From an uncultured Selenomonadales bacterium (GTDB lineage: Bacteria; Bacillota; Negativicutes; Selenomonadales; Selenomonadaceae), in contig OMYB01000014.1 in assembly GCA_900315155.1 (NCBI GenBank), forward strand, positions 1 through 64,000: 64,000 bases of DNA. The letters run 5' to 3'. The notes under the pieces were generated by a model, which was not told where the DNA came from, did not search any database, and saw only the letters and a list, made by a program, of their open reading frames with translations. This document shows positions 16,282 to 25,670 of the stretch, piece by piece. Position 1 is the stretch's first letter. Every line of letters starts with the position of its first letter. The translations under genes were made by a program, and so were the position numbers.

Positions 16282-18038
16282 GCCGATGCCCCCTCCCCGC
16301 GCGACTGCTCGACAATCGCGATAAAGATATCATTCATATCCGCCTGCGGCATCTGCATCCTCTGGCGGATCTCCGCCGGCCGCCCCAGCACGAGCAGCTG
16401 CCCGTGATCCTGGATCATCATGCGGTCGCAGTACTCGGCCTCATCCATGAAATGCGTCGTGATGATGATCGTCGTCCCCCGCGCCGCGAGCCGCGTAATC
16501 TGCTGCCAGAACGAACGCCTGGCCAGAGGATCGATGCCGCTCGTCGGCTCATCGAGGAACAGGATGCGCGGCTCGTGGATCAGGGCCGCCGCCATGGACA
16601 GGCGCTGCTTGTAGCCGCCCGGCAGGCTGGCCGCCGGCTGATCCCGCCTATCCGTCAGCTGGAACTCCTCGAGGACCGCCTCGATGCGCTCCTCGAGCCT
16701 CTGTGGTGGCAGGCCGTATATCCCGCCAAAGAAATGCAGATTTTCGTAGACGGTGAGCTTTTCGTACAGGGAAAACTTCTGCGCCACATAGCCGATATTG
16801 GCGCGTGCCTGCGTGCGCGCCGTACGCAGGTCCACGCCTGCCACGCGGAGCTGACCGCCCGTCGCGGGGAGCAGGCCGCAGAGCATGCGGAATGTCGTCG
16901 TCTTGCCCGCGCCATTCGGCCCCAGCAGGCCGAAAACCTCCCCTTTATGCACCTGAAACGAGGTATGGGCCACGGCCGTAAAGTCCCCGAACCGTTTGAC
17001 GAGATTCTTTACCTCAATATCGACGGGTGCCTGCTCGGATGGGTGTATCTCCTCCACTGGCTGCGCCGCCTCCGCTGGCTGTGTCTCCTTTCCCTGCGCC
17101 CGCTGGTCGGCATGCAGGAGCAGCATAAAGGCATCCTCCAGACGCTCCTTTGCCGGACGCGGCACCAAATGCCACTGCCGCAGCAACGACACCTCCCCGT
17201 CCGGCGTTTTCGAGAGAAAATGCACCTCTCCTCCGACGGGAACGGCATCGGTGACCGCGGGGTCGTCGAGCAGGGCACACTGCAGCACGCGCGTCGCCGA
17301 GCCCGCCGGAGGTGTGACGCGGTAGCAGAGCCCCCGCGCCTGTGCCGTGAGCTCCGCCGGCGTGCCATGGGCGAGCATGCGCCCCTGGTTCAGCACATAG
17401 ACCTGCTGACAGAGCGCCGCCTCATCCATATAGGCCGTACTCACGAAAACGGAGAGATGCTCCTCCCGCACGAGCTGCTGCAGGATGCTCCAGAGCTCGC
17501 GCCGTGAAAGCGGATCCACTCCCACCGTCGGTTCATCGAGCAGCAGCAGCGCAGGCGACCGGACGAGCGTACAGGCAAGGCCCAGTTTCTGTTTCATGCC
17601 GCCCGACAGCCGCCCGGCGAGCCTGCCCGTGAAGCGCTCGAGCCCCATCATCGCGAGCAGATGGGAAAACCTTTGATGCCGCACCGCAGCGGGTACGCCG
17701 TGTAAATCCGCATAGAGGTTCATATTTTCCTGCACGGTCAGATCTTCGTACAGGCCGAATTTCTGCGGCATGTAGCTGAGCTGATCCTGTACCGCCTGCT
17801 CGTGGCCGCGTACGGGCAGCCCCACCGTCGTCAGCTCACCTGCCGTCGGCGCCATGAGCCCCGTGATCAGGCGCATGAGCGTCGTCTTGCCCGCGCCATC
17901 GGGGCCCACGAGTGCGGTCAGTTCCCCGCGCCGCACGTGCATGTCGATGTGGTCGAGCGCGGTGACCTTTGGCAGCCCTTTGGGCGTAAAAATCTGCGTC
18001 AGGCCCTGCGCCTCGATGACGAATTGTTCCTCTGCCAT
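16278..18038 (-). CDS. ybhF: tandem ABC ATPase, YbhF-like
   Basis: 586 residues made of two complete nucleotide-binding domains. First: GPDGAGKTTLMRL (about 44-56), LSGGMKQKL signature, LLLLDEPTVGVDPLSRRE. Second: GPNGAGKTTTFRML (about 372-385), LPGGYKQRLS signature, ILFLDEPTSGIDPLARR. The second signature has LPGG in place of LSGG. An Ala/Glu/Gln-rich linker (about 310-340) joins the halves. It powers export through the two following permeases. Fused ATPases of this type are typical of the YbhFSR and Yhi-like drug exporters. Confidence 0.92.
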   Translation of the reverse strand: MAEEQFVIEAQGLTQIFTPKGLPKVTALDHIDMHVRRGELTALVGPDGAGKTTLMRLITGLMAPTAGELTTVGLPVRGHEQAVQDQLSYMPQKFGLYEDLTVQENMNLYADLHGVPAAVRHQRFSHLLAMMGLERFTGRLAGRLSGGMKQKLGLACTLVRSPALLLLDEPTVGVDPLSRRELWSILQQLVREEHLSVFVSTAYMDEAALCQQVYVLNQGRMLAHGTPAELTAQARGLCYRVTPPAGSATRVLQCALLDDPAVTDAVPVGGEVHFLSKTPDGEVSLLRQWHLVPRPAKERLEDAFMLLLHADQRAQGKETQPAEAAQPVEEIHPSEQAPVDIEVKNLVKRFGDFTAVAHTSFQVHKGEVFGLLGPNGAGKTTTFRMLCGLLPATGGQLRVAGVDLRTARTQARANIGYVAQKFSLYEKLTVYENLHFFGGIYGLPPQRLEERIEAVLEEFQLTDRRDQPAASLPGGYKQRLSMAAALIHEPRILFLDEPTSGIDPLARRSFWQQITRLAARGTTIIITTHFMDEAEYCDRMMIQDHGQLLVLGRPAEIRQRMQMPQADMNDIFIAIVEQSRGEGASA

Positions 18039-18074
18039 AAGCTTTGCTCACTCCCCACCCGAACCATAGGCTCC

Positions 18075-19079
18075 TCACTGCAGATCGACCTTGACCGTCG
18101 CGGGCATGCCCATCCGCAGGACGTTATCCGGATCATCGACATACACGCGTACCTCGTAGACGAGCGCCGTGCGCAGCTCGTCCGTCTGCACGGTTTTCGG
18201 CGTGAACTCCGCCGTCTCAGCGATATAGCCGATCTGACCCGGAACGGGGTCCTTCTGGCTGTCGATGGTCACGGATGCTGTCTGTCCTTCGTAGATTTTC
18301 CCGAGGTCCCTCTCGCTGACATAGACGCGTACCCATTTCTTGTCAAGCAGGGACAGCTTGAAGACCGGCGCCGAGGGCGAGGCCATATCGCCGGGCTGCA
18401 GCAAGCGCGAGCGGATCACGCCATCCGCCGGTGCCCGGAGCTCATACTGCGAAAGGATATACGCGAGCCGCGCCTGCTCATCCTGATTGGCCTGCAGCGT
18501 CGCCTCGCCCGCCGCGATATCCTCGGCGCGCGCACCGGTCAGAGCCAGCGTGAGCGCCTGCTGTGCGGCAGCCGCCGTCGCGCTTTTGGCCTGATAGTCG
18601 TGTTTCGCGTTGTCGAGCTGCTGCTCACTGATGCCTTCCACATTGCTGTAGATCTGCTGATAGCGGCTGTAGACCCCACGCGCATTCTCGGCAGCCGCCT
18701 GCGCCGCCTCAGCCTGTGCGCGCGCCTGCTCGATCTCCTCCGGCCGCGTGCCGTTATGCAGCTTGTCCACGGCGCTTTGCTGTGCCTGTACCTGCGCGCC
18801 CGCTTTCTGCAGCTGCAGTTGGAGCTCGTGATCATCCAGGCGGGCCAGCACCTGCCCGGCCTGGACCGTATCGCCCTCGTCTACCAGCACCTCCGCGATG
18901 CGGTCGCTCTGCCGAAAAGCCACGGAGACCTCGCGCACATCGACGTTGCCGGACAGGGTCAGCGTGCGCGCCGCTTCCGCCTGCACGCTTTGCTCATGCA
19001 CGTGCCACGCATAGCCGCCCAGGCCGAGCACAGCCACGAGTGCCAGCGCCACCGCGCCTTTTTTCCCGTTCACCTGCAT
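18075..19079 (-). CDS. ybhG: HlyD-family membrane fusion protein, YbhG-like
   Basis: About 334 residues: N-terminal membrane anchor (GAVALALVAVLGLGGYAW), biotinyl-lipoyl-like half (VDEGDTVQAGQVLARLD), a long coiled coil (about 80-190, rich in Ala and Gln), second lipoyl half (ADGVIRSRLLQPGDMASPSA) and a beta-barrel end. It bridges the inner-membrane pump to an outer-membrane channel, which fits a diderm cell. Start choice: ATG 19079 gives MQVNGKKG; a GTG at 19073 is better spaced from GGAGGAG, while the longer ATG at 19100 is poorly supported. First gene of the operon. Confidence 0.88.
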   Translation of the reverse strand: MQVNGKKGAVALALVAVLGLGGYAWHVHEQSVQAEAARTLTLSGNVDVREVSVAFRQSDRIAEVLVDEGDTVQAGQVLARLDDHELQLQLQKAGAQVQAQQSAVDKLHNGTRPEEIEQARAQAEAAQAAAENARGVYSRYQQIYSNVEGISEQQLDNAKHDYQAKSATAAAAQQALTLALTGARAEDIAAGEATLQANQDEQARLAYILSQYELRAPADGVIRSRLLQPGDMASPSAPVFKLSLLDKKWVRVYVSERDLGKIYEGQTASVTIDSQKDPVPGQIGYIAETAEFTPKTVQTDELRTALVYEVRVYVDDPDNVLRMGMPATVKVDLQ

Positions 19080-19139
19080 TCTCCTCCACTCCATTTCCAT
19101 GTTCCGTTAAAGTTCAAATCACAATTTGACTTCAACTTC

Positions 19140-19168
19140 ATAATATCAAATTTGAATTTGAATTTCAA
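19140..19168 (-). promoter_or_regulatory. promoter of the ybhGFSR-cecR operon with operator-like palindromes
   Basis: TTGAAA (19163-19168), a 17-bp spacer and TATTAT (19140-19145). The spacer and -35 consist of overlapping palindromes (TTGAA-A-TTCAA and TCAAATTTGA), and related TTGAAG/TTCAAAT units continue downstream. Repression by the TetR-type regulator encoded last in the operon would fit. Confidence 0.7.
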
Positions 19169-19177
19169 GTATTGTGT

Positions 19178-19212
19178 AAAAAAAACCCGCAAGCCACATC
19201 GCAGCTTGCGGG
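19178..19212 (-). terminator. strong intrinsic terminator of the beta-CASP gene
   Basis: 9-bp stem CCCGCAAGC (19186-19194) with GCTTGCGGG (19204-19212), followed on the minus strand by eight T (19178-19185). Confidence 0.93.
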
Positions 19213-19254
19213 AGCATGAAGGAATCACGCAGCGTGGCTTTGCGGGCCAGCCGG

Positions 19255-20868
19255 TTAGATATTGTACGGCGCGAAGAGCTTGCGCAGGTAATTTACGCCT
19301 TTGGTCATCGTGCGGATGAGCGGCTCCATGAGCTTTGGCTGACGGATGACCAGCGTGAGCACCTTATGCCGCAGATTGCGATAATCGTCGTCGAACGTCC
19401 GCAGCATGTTCTCCATCTCGATCTCGACCGAGACTTCAGGAATTTGCGACGCGCGCACCTCGGACGAGCGCCCGAGGATCTCAACCGCATCGCCGCGGAA
19501 CGGCACGTAGACCTCCTCACCGAGCTCTTTCTGGATGCGCGCCTTCAGCGCCTCCTGCGACTGCGCCTCGCCGTGCACGATAAAGACTTTGGCGGGTTTC
19601 GGGTTCTGGATGTGGCTGAGCCAGTCCATGAGCTGGTTCTGATCTGCATGCGCCGAAAAGCCGTCGAGCGATTTGATCTGCGCCCGCACGACGACCTCCT
19701 CGCCGAGCACCCGCACGCGTTTGATGCCATCGAGCAGGCGCCGCCCGAGGCACCCCTCGGCCTGATAGCCGACGAACAGCACCGTGGACTCCGGGCGCCA
19801 GAGATTGTGCTTCAGATGATGCAGCACGCGGCCGGCATCCGCCATGCCCGAGGCCGAGATGATGATGGCGGAGCCCTCCTCCGAGTTCAGCGCGCGAGAC
19901 TCCGCCGCCGTCTCGCAGATCCGCACCTGCGGGAAATCCGGCACCTTGCCCGTCTTTTCAAAGGCCTTTATGGTCTGCTCGTCAAAATCCTCAAAATGAC
20001 GCAGGAACACGCGCGTGGCGTTGATGGCCAGCGGGCTGTCGATGATGATGGGGATGTCGCCGTCGATGTGCTCCTGCTTCCACAGGCGGTAGAGATAGTA
20101 CAAGAGCGTCTGCGTACGCCCGACCGCGAACGATGGGATGACGAGGTTGCCGCCGCGGTCCATCGTGTCGTTGATGATCTCCGCGAGCGCCGTCTCCTTG
20201 TCGTAGACCTGATGCAGGCGGTTGCCGTACGTGGACTCCATGAGCACGAAATCCGCCCCATCGATAAGCGTCGGGTCCTTGATGATGGGCTGGTCCGGCT
20301 GGCCGAGGTCGCCGGAAAAGACGAGCTTCGACGTCTTATCCTGCTCCGTCACCCACATCTCGATGATGGCCGAGCCGAGGATATGCCCCGCATCGCGGAA
20401 CGTCACGCTGATGTCGTCCGTGAGCTGGAACGGCTTGTCGTAGGGCACCGTCCGCACGCGCTTGATAGCCTCTGCGGCATCCTCCAGCGAGTAAAGGGGC
20501 TCCACCGGGGCATCGCCGCGGCGGCGGCCCTTGCGGTTCAGCATTTCGGTATCCGACTGCTGGATATGCGCCGAGTCCGGCAGCATGATGCGCACGAGGT
20601 CCGCCGTCGCGCTCGTCGCATAGACCGTACCCTGAAAGCCCTCCTTGACCAGTTTCGGGATCAGGCCGCAGTGATCGACATGCGCGTGCGTCAAAAGCAC
20701 CGCCTCGATATCCGCGGGCCGGAACGGGAACTCCTCATGGTTGAGGTCACGGATGCGCCGTGCCCCCTGGAACATGCCGCAATCCACGAGAAACCGCCGG
20801 TCGCCGACCTCCAGCAGGTAGCAGGAGCCCGTGACGGTATGCGCCGCACCGACAAACTCAAGTCTCAT
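19255..20868 (-). CDS. MBL-fold beta-CASP ribonuclease (YSH1/CPSF-type)
   Basis: 537 residues from ATG 20868 (GAGGGAG upstream). The metallo-beta-lactamase metal motif THAHVDHCG (HxHxDH, about 56-64) follows the opening FVGAAHTVTGSCYLLE. SGDLG and ESTYGNR (about 155-190) are further core motifs. The beta-CASP region and the C-terminal GFSAHADQNQLMDW and VFIVHGE motifs complete an RNA-processing enzyme of the CPSF/Rv2752-like type with a KH-like C-terminal region. Likely cytoplasmic endo- or exoribonuclease. Monocistronic with its own terminator. Confidence 0.88.
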   Translation of the reverse strand: MRLEFVGAAHTVTGSCYLLEVGDRRFLVDCGMFQGARRIRDLNHEEFPFRPADIEAVLLTHAHVDHCGLIPKLVKEGFQGTVYATSATADLVRIMLPDSAHIQQSDTEMLNRKGRRRGDAPVEPLYSLEDAAEAIKRVRTVPYDKPFQLTDDISVTFRDAGHILGSAIIEMWVTEQDKTSKLVFSGDLGQPDQPIIKDPTLIDGADFVLMESTYGNRLHQVYDKETALAEIINDTMDRGGNLVIPSFAVGRTQTLLYYLYRLWKQEHIDGDIPIIIDSPLAINATRVFLRHFEDFDEQTIKAFEKTGKVPDFPQVRICETAAESRALNSEEGSAIIISASGMADAGRVLHHLKHNLWRPESTVLFVGYQAEGCLGRRLLDGIKRVRVLGEEVVVRAQIKSLDGFSAHADQNQLMDWLSHIQNPKPAKVFIVHGEAQSQEALKARIQKELGEEVYVPFRGDAVEILGRSSEVRASQIPEVSVEIEMENMLRTFDDDYRNLRHKVLTLVIRQPKLMEPLIRTMTKGVNYLRKLFAPYNI

Positions 20869-21030
20869 AACAATCACTCCCTCTATCGTATGCCGTTACA
20901 ACATCCGTGCACGATAAACGTGTCCCGAATCGTTGACTCAATATACTATATATATATTCGCAAGACGAGGGATATTCTCCTGCCTGAGAAACCCGATTTT
21001 CCGATAAAACGCGGAAATATCCCCGCCGAT

Positions 21031-22134
21031 TCACTGCTTCATCAGCATGAGTTTGCCGGGCGGGAAGTAGAGCCAGAGCGTCTGGTCGGCGGGAAGCGCA
21101 GCGGCGATGCGGTGCCAGTCGTCCTTGGGGAGTTCCCAGCGCAGGGCACGTGCCTCCGGGGCATCCGCGCGGCGCACCATGACGAGGTAGGAAAACACAT
21201 CCTCGATGACGCGCGTGACCTGCATGTGCTGCACATTCGCCGCAGCAGCCACGGGATGCATCTGCAGCGCCTCCTCCTGGGTAACATTACCTGGGGCGCA
21301 GAACGCCAGGAAATGAGCCCGCAGGCCCACGTAGCGCAGGCCAGGCATACTCTCCTCCACCTGCAGCGTCAGCTGCCAATCCACGGCTTCGATGCGGGAG
21401 GCATCCAGCTGCCGCGCCTCCGAGACATTTTTGCAGCCCGTGAGCACGGTGGCCGCAAAGGTACCGGGGCTATGAAACAGCTCCTGACGAGTGCGCGGCG
21501 TCTCCATCTGGCCGCGCGAGATGACGGCCGCGCGGTCCGCGAGGCGGTAGACCTCGCCGCGGTCGTGCGAGACGAAGAGCGCCGCGCCGTGATAGGCCTG
21601 CAGCACATCGAGCATCTCGAGCTCGAGCTGCCACGTCAGGTAGTTATCGAGCGCGGAGAACGGCTCATCGAGCAACAGGAGCTTTGCGTCGGCCGCGAGG
21701 ATGCGTGCGAGTGCCGCACGCTGCTGCTGGCCGCCTGAAAGCTCGCTGGGATAGGCGTCGGCAAGCTCCTCGAGGTGAAACCGGCGTAGACCGGACTCGA
21801 TTTTCGCTTCCTTTTCCGCAGGCGTTCCCACGGCCACGAAGCGGATGTTTTCGCGGATGGTCATATTGGGAAACAGCGCGTAGGACTGAAACAGATAGCC
21901 GATATGCCGCTCCTGAGGCGGCAGGTCGATGCCCTGCTCACTGTCGTAGAGCACCTGACCGTCGAGCTCGATGCGGCCGCTGTCTGGCGTCGCGAGACCC
22001 GCGATACATTTGAGCGTCATGCTCTTGCCGCAGCCCGAGGCGCCGAGCAGGGCAAACACCTCGTCCTGCATCGTAAAGCGGGCGCGCAGCGTGAAGTTTC
22101 GCAGCTCTTTCGTGATGTCAACCTTCAGCTGCAT
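21031..22134 (-). CDS. modC: molybdate ABC transporter ATPase
   Basis: 367 residues from ATG 22134 (GGGGGTG upstream; the longer start at 22158 lies inside modB). GASGCGKSMTLKCIAG (Walker A, about 31-46), LSGGQQQRAALARIL (signature), LLLLDEPFSALDNYL (Walker B). The C-terminal TOBE-like extension (about 235-367) is the usual molybdate-binding regulatory part. It energises uptake through ModB. Last gene of the Mo operon. It overlaps no neighbour but starts 2 bp from the modB stop. Confidence 0.92.
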   Translation of the reverse strand: MQLKVDITKELRNFTLRARFTMQDEVFALLGASGCGKSMTLKCIAGLATPDSGRIELDGQVLYDSEQGIDLPPQERHIGYLFQSYALFPNMTIRENIRFVAVGTPAEKEAKIESGLRRFHLEELADAYPSELSGGQQQRAALARILAADAKLLLLDEPFSALDNYLTWQLELEMLDVLQAYHGAALFVSHDRGEVYRLADRAAVISRGQMETPRTRQELFHSPGTFAATVLTGCKNVSEARQLDASRIEAVDWQLTLQVEESMPGLRYVGLRAHFLAFCAPGNVTQEEALQMHPVAAAANVQHMQVTRVIEDVFSYLVMVRRADAPEARALRWELPKDDWHRIAAALPADQTLWLYFPPGKLMLMKQ

Positions 22135-22135
22135 G

Positions 22136-22813
22136 TCAGAGCACCCCCTTCCGTACACCGTGGTTCAGGCGTGCCGTCCACCAGTTCATGAGGCCGACGA
22201 AGAAGAAGGAAAACGCCACGATGATGAGCGCCCACTGCCCCGCAAGGTCGTAGTCATTCGCCTGCACGGCGGCGTAGATGGCCGTGCTCATAGTCTGCGT
22301 GACGCCGGGGATATTGCCCGCGAACATGATCGTCGCGCCAAACTCACCGAGCGCACGCGTAAAGGCAAGCACGAGCCCCGCGAGGATACCGGCGCGCGTA
22401 TTCGGGATGAGGATATGCCAGAAGATGCGCCAATCCGAGACGCCGAGCGTGCGCGCCGCCGCGATGATGTCGGGATTGAGCTGCTCAAACGCGCCGCGAG
22501 CCGTGCGGTACATCAGGGGCAGCGAGACGACGACGGCCGCGATGACGGCCGCGGGCCAGCTGAAGACGATGCTCACATCGAACGTCTGCAGCAGGAACTG
22601 CCCGATGGCACTGCGCCGGCCGAACGTGAGCAGCAGAAAATAACCCACGACCGTCGGCGGCAGCACGAGCGGCAGCGTGATGATCGCGTCCGCGAGTCCC
22701 TGCCCCCGCCGCAGCCGCGCCACGAGCAGTGCGAGGCCGATCCCCGCAAAAAACGTAATCGCCGTCGCCGCCAGTGCGGTCTTCAGCGATATCAACAGTG
22801 GTGAAATATCCAT
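22136..22813 (-). CDS. modB: molybdate ABC transporter permease
   Basis: 225 residues, five to six membrane helices. The EAA-like loop EQLNPDIIAAARTLGVSDWRIFWHILIPN (about 122-150) is typical of ModB/CysT permeases. It sits between modA and modC in the common modABC order. Inner-membrane channel. Confidence 0.93.
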   Translation of the reverse strand: MDISPLLISLKTALAATAITFFAGIGLALLVARLRRGQGLADAIITLPLVLPPTVVGYFLLLTFGRRSAIGQFLLQTFDVSIVFSWPAAVIAAVVVSLPLMYRTARGAFEQLNPDIIAAARTLGVSDWRIFWHILIPNTRAGILAGLVLAFTRALGEFGATIMFAGNIPGVTQTMSTAIYAAVQANDYDLAGQWALIIVAFSFFFVGLMNWWTARLNHGVRKGVL

Positions 22814-22826
22814 ATCTTACCTGATC

Positions 22827-23651
22827 TTATTTAGCCATCGTGAAGCCGTATTTCTCAAAGAGTGCCTCGCTCGTGTCATTGCGGAGAAACTGCGTGAAGT
22901 CCTTCGCGAGGTCCATCTGCTTGGAGTCTTTGAGGACTGCGGCCGGATAGATGATCGGCTTGTGCGTGTCGGCCGGAGCCTTGGCGACGACCTTTACACC
23001 GTCGCTGATGGCCGCGTCCGTGGCGTAGACGAGACCGACGTCGGCCTCGCCACCCTCGACCCAGGCGAGGACCTGGCGCACGTCGGAGCCGTAGACCGCT
23101 TTGGCTTTCATGGCGTCGAGCATGTTCATCTTCGTGAAGATCTCCTCGGAGTACTGGCCGACAGGGACACCCTTCGGCTCGCCGAGGGCGAGGTGCTGCA
23201 CGGCGCTGCCTTTGAGATCCTCGAACGTCGCGATGTTCTTCTTGCTGTCCTTCGGCACGATGAGCACGACGTCGTTGACGAGGAGATCCGCGCGCGTGCC
23301 GTCAGCGAGCAGGCCCGCCTTTTCCAGCGCATTCATCTGCTTCTGCGCAGCCGAGACGAAAACGTCCGCGTTGCCGCCGTTCTCGATGGCCTGCTGCAGG
23401 GCGCCGGAGCTGCCGAAGTTGAACTCGACTTTCACGTCCGGATGCTGTTTCTCATAGTCGGCCGCGATATCCTGCATGACGTTCGTGAGGCTGGCCGCCG
23501 CCGAGACGTGCAGGACTTTCTGCTCGCCCGCGCCAGAGGAGGCGGAGGAAGAGATGCTGGTCGCAGCGGACTGACCGCCGCAGCCGGCGAGCAGGAGCAG
23601 GGCGCCGGTGAGCAGTGCGGCGGTCGTGAGTGTACGGTGGAGATGAAACAT
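22827..23651 (-). CDS. modA: molybdate-binding lipoprotein
   Basis: About 274 residues. Lipoprotein signal with lipobox LLAGC (Cys at about residue 24), a Ser/Ala/Gly linker, then the ModA fold: LHVSAAASLTNVMQDIAADYEKQHPDVKVEFNFGSSGALQQQ-type start with the oxyanion-binding SAAASL and GSSGAL loops, and DVGLVYATDA near the end. It delivers molybdate (or tungstate) to ModBC. I chose ATG 23651 because AAGGA is 9 bp away; ATG 23657 is possible. Confidence 0.92.
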   Translation of the reverse strand: MFHLHRTLTTAALLTGALLLLAGCGGQSAATSISSSASSGAGEQKVLHVSAAASLTNVMQDIAADYEKQHPDVKVEFNFGSSGALQQAIENGGNADVFVSAAQKQMNALEKAGLLADGTRADLLVNDVVLIVPKDSKKNIATFEDLKGSAVQHLALGEPKGVPVGQYSEEIFTKMNMLDAMKAKAVYGSDVRQVLAWVEGGEADVGLVYATDAAISDGVKVVAKAPADTHKPIIYPAAVLKDSKQMDLAKDFTQFLRNDTSEALFEKYGFTMAK

Positions 23652-23729
23652 ATACATCTTTCCTTTCTGCTATGAGCCGGACATCCGTGTCCGCGAAAAG
23701 CAGAGCTCCTGCCTGCCGATGACTGACGT

Positions 23730-24665
23730 TTACTTACGGGCGCACTCGGCGGTTTCGCCGCGCAGGATCTGCAGGCCGTGCGCGAGCTCGGGTAGGATGA
23801 AGCCGAGGCATTCGCTGACGGCCTTCGGGCTGCCGGGCAGGTTAACGATGAGCGAGCGGCGCGTGAGGCCGGCCGTGGCGCGGCTGAGCATGGCGCGGTG
23901 CGTGACCTGCATGGAGAGACTGCGCATGGCCTCGGCAATACCGGGCGCCATGCGCTCGCAGACTTCCTGCGTGGCCTCCGGCGTCACGTCGCGCACGGAG
24001 AAACCCGTGCCACCCGTCGTGACGATGAGCGCCACGCCCCGATCGGCGTAGGCACGCATCTGCGCGGCGAGCTGCGCCTGCTCATCGGGCAGGATGCACT
24101 GGTCGACGACCGTGTAGCCCGCCTCCGTGAGCATCTGCGCCGCCTGCGGGCCGCTCTTGTCCTCGCGCTCGCCACGGCTGCCTTTATCGCTGGCCGTGAT
24201 GACCGCGGCCTCGAGTGGCAGCAGCTCCGTCGTGACCGCGAGCTCCATGCCCGGACGCAGCGTACCGCCATGCAGTACGCGGGCAAAGACGCCCTCGCGC
24301 GGCATGATGCAGTCGCCGACCTGCGTGCGGATGGCGCAGCTCTTGTGGCACTCTTTGCCGATCTGCGTGATCTCCAGCACGACGTCACCGGCGCGCAGGC
24401 ACGTACCGATGGGCAGGTCGCGGAAATGGAAGCCGTCGGCCACGATGTTCTCGCCGAAAGCGCCGAATTTCACATCGACGCCCTTTTTGCGGAAGTCGAT
24501 GATCTCCTGCTCGCCGAGCAAGCTGACCTGACGGTGCCATTTGCCCGCATGCGCATCGCCTTTCACGCCGTACTCCGTGACAAATACGGCCTCGTCAACC
24601 GGCTGTTTCAGTGTCCCCTTCTTCTCGCTCGTGCAAAGTGCCTTGATAATTCCCTTCGTATTCAT
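23730..24665 (-). CDS. MOSC domain fused to MogA-type molybdopterin adenylyltransferase
   Basis: 311 residues with two domains. Residues 1-145 are a MOSC domain (KGDAHAGKWHRQVSLL, FGENIVADG, ITQIGKECHKSCAI with the conserved Cys). Residues 150-311 match MogA/MoaB (VITASDKGSRGEREDKSG, IVTTGGTGFSVRDVTPEAT, NLPGSPKAVSECL), which adenylates molybdopterin before Mo insertion. MOSC proteins handle sulfuration or cofactor carriage. This fusion occurs in other anaerobes and would couple adenylation to a later cofactor step. The start is 3 bp after the moaA stop. Confidence 0.9.
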   Translation of the reverse strand: MNTKGIIKALCTSEKKGTLKQPVDEAVFVTEYGVKGDAHAGKWHRQVSLLGEQEIIDFRKKGVDVKFGAFGENIVADGFHFRDLPIGTCLRAGDVVLEITQIGKECHKSCAIRTQVGDCIMPREGVFARVLHGGTLRPGMELAVTTELLPLEAAVITASDKGSRGEREDKSGPQAAQMLTEAGYTVVDQCILPDEQAQLAAQMRAYADRGVALIVTTGGTGFSVRDVTPEATQEVCERMAPGIAEAMRSLSMQVTHRAMLSRATAGLTRRSLIVNLPGSPKAVSECLGFILPELAHGLQILRGETAECARK

Positions 24666-24668
24666 AGG

Positions 24669-25658
24669 TTAACCTCCTACCTGATACATGGCCCGTCTAT
24701 CGCGATTTATGTCGTGCGCGTCCGTGAAATGGTGCTCGAGCGGCTTGTGCCAGATGCTCTGGCGCAGCGCGAGGCGCAGGTTGTCGTCGCTGATGCCCTC
24801 GCGCAGCAGCGTGCGCAGGTCGAGCCCGTCCTTCGCGTTGAGGCAGAGCTTCAAAAAGCCCTCCGCCGTGAGGCGCACGCGGTTGCACTCCGTGCAGAAT
24901 TTATGCTCCATCGCGTCGATGAAGCCCACCTGCCCCGCAAAACCTGGCAGACGGTAGCAGACGGCGGGGCCGTTCAGACTGCCCGCGGCCCGTCCCACCG
25001 GCTGCAGCGTGAGGCCGAAATGCTCCTCGATAATCCCGCGCACCTCGTCCATCGGGATGCCCTGCAGCCCCACCGTGCGCGCACAGCCGATGGGCATGAG
25101 CTCGATGAAGCGCACCTGGATGTCATCCTTTTTGGCGAGCGCCACGAGGCGCGGGATATCGGCCTCGTTGACGCCGCGCAGTGGCACGCAGTTGATTTTC
25201 AGCCGCAGGCCGGCCTCCTGCGCCGCATGGATGCCCGCCAGCACGTCCGTGAGCTCGCCGACGCGCGTGAGGCGGTGAAACGTCGAAGCGTCGAGCGTAT
25301 CGAGGCTGAGGTTGATGCCGTCGAGGCCGGCCTTCGCGAGATCCGCGGCCATCGCACCGAGCTGTACACCGTTCGTCGTCAGTACGACCTGCTCGATGCC
25401 CGGCACGCCCTTGATGTCGCGGACGAGACCCACGAGGCCGCGCCGTACGAGAGGCTCGCCGCCCGTGAGGCGCACCTTGCGCACGCCGAGCTCCGCGAGA
25501 GCCCGCACGACGCGCAGGATTTCGTCAAACGTCAAGATATCCTCATGGCGCAGTTTCTCCACACCCTCCGCCGGCATGCAGTACTGACAGCGCAGGTTGC
25601 AGCGGTCGGTCAGTGAGAGGCGCAAATACTCGATTTTGCGTTGTGCACGGTCTAACAT
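24669..25658 (-). CDS. moaA: GTP 3',8-cyclase (MoaA)
   Basis: 329 residues. The radical-SAM cluster is in DRCNLRCQYCMP (about 18-29, CxxxCxxC), GGEPLVRRG binds SAM, the second Fe-S site has Cys in the HKFCTECNRVRLT region (about 257-270), and the essential C-terminal Gly-Gly is present (MYQVGG). It makes 3',8-cyclo-GTP, the first step of molybdopterin synthesis. moaC, moaE and moaD are not in this window. Confidence 0.95.
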   Translation of the reverse strand: MLDRAQRKIEYLRLSLTDRCNLRCQYCMPAEGVEKLRHEDILTFDEILRVVRALAELGVRKVRLTGGEPLVRRGLVGLVRDIKGVPGIEQVVLTTNGVQLGAMAADLAKAGLDGINLSLDTLDASTFHRLTRVGELTDVLAGIHAAQEAGLRLKINCVPLRGVNEADIPRLVALAKKDDIQVRFIELMPIGCARTVGLQGIPMDEVRGIIEEHFGLTLQPVGRAAGSLNGPAVCYRLPGFAGQVGFIDAMEHKFCTECNRVRLTAEGFLKLCLNAKDGLDLRTLLREGISDDNLRLALRQSIWHKPLEHHFTDAHDINRDRRAMYQVGG

Positions 25659-25670
25659 ACCATCACCTTC

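Noticed and set aside
19216..21738. 840-codon plus-strand open frame
   Set aside because: Antisense to the beta-CASP gene and modC and runs through a terminator. Arg/His/Ala-rich shadow.
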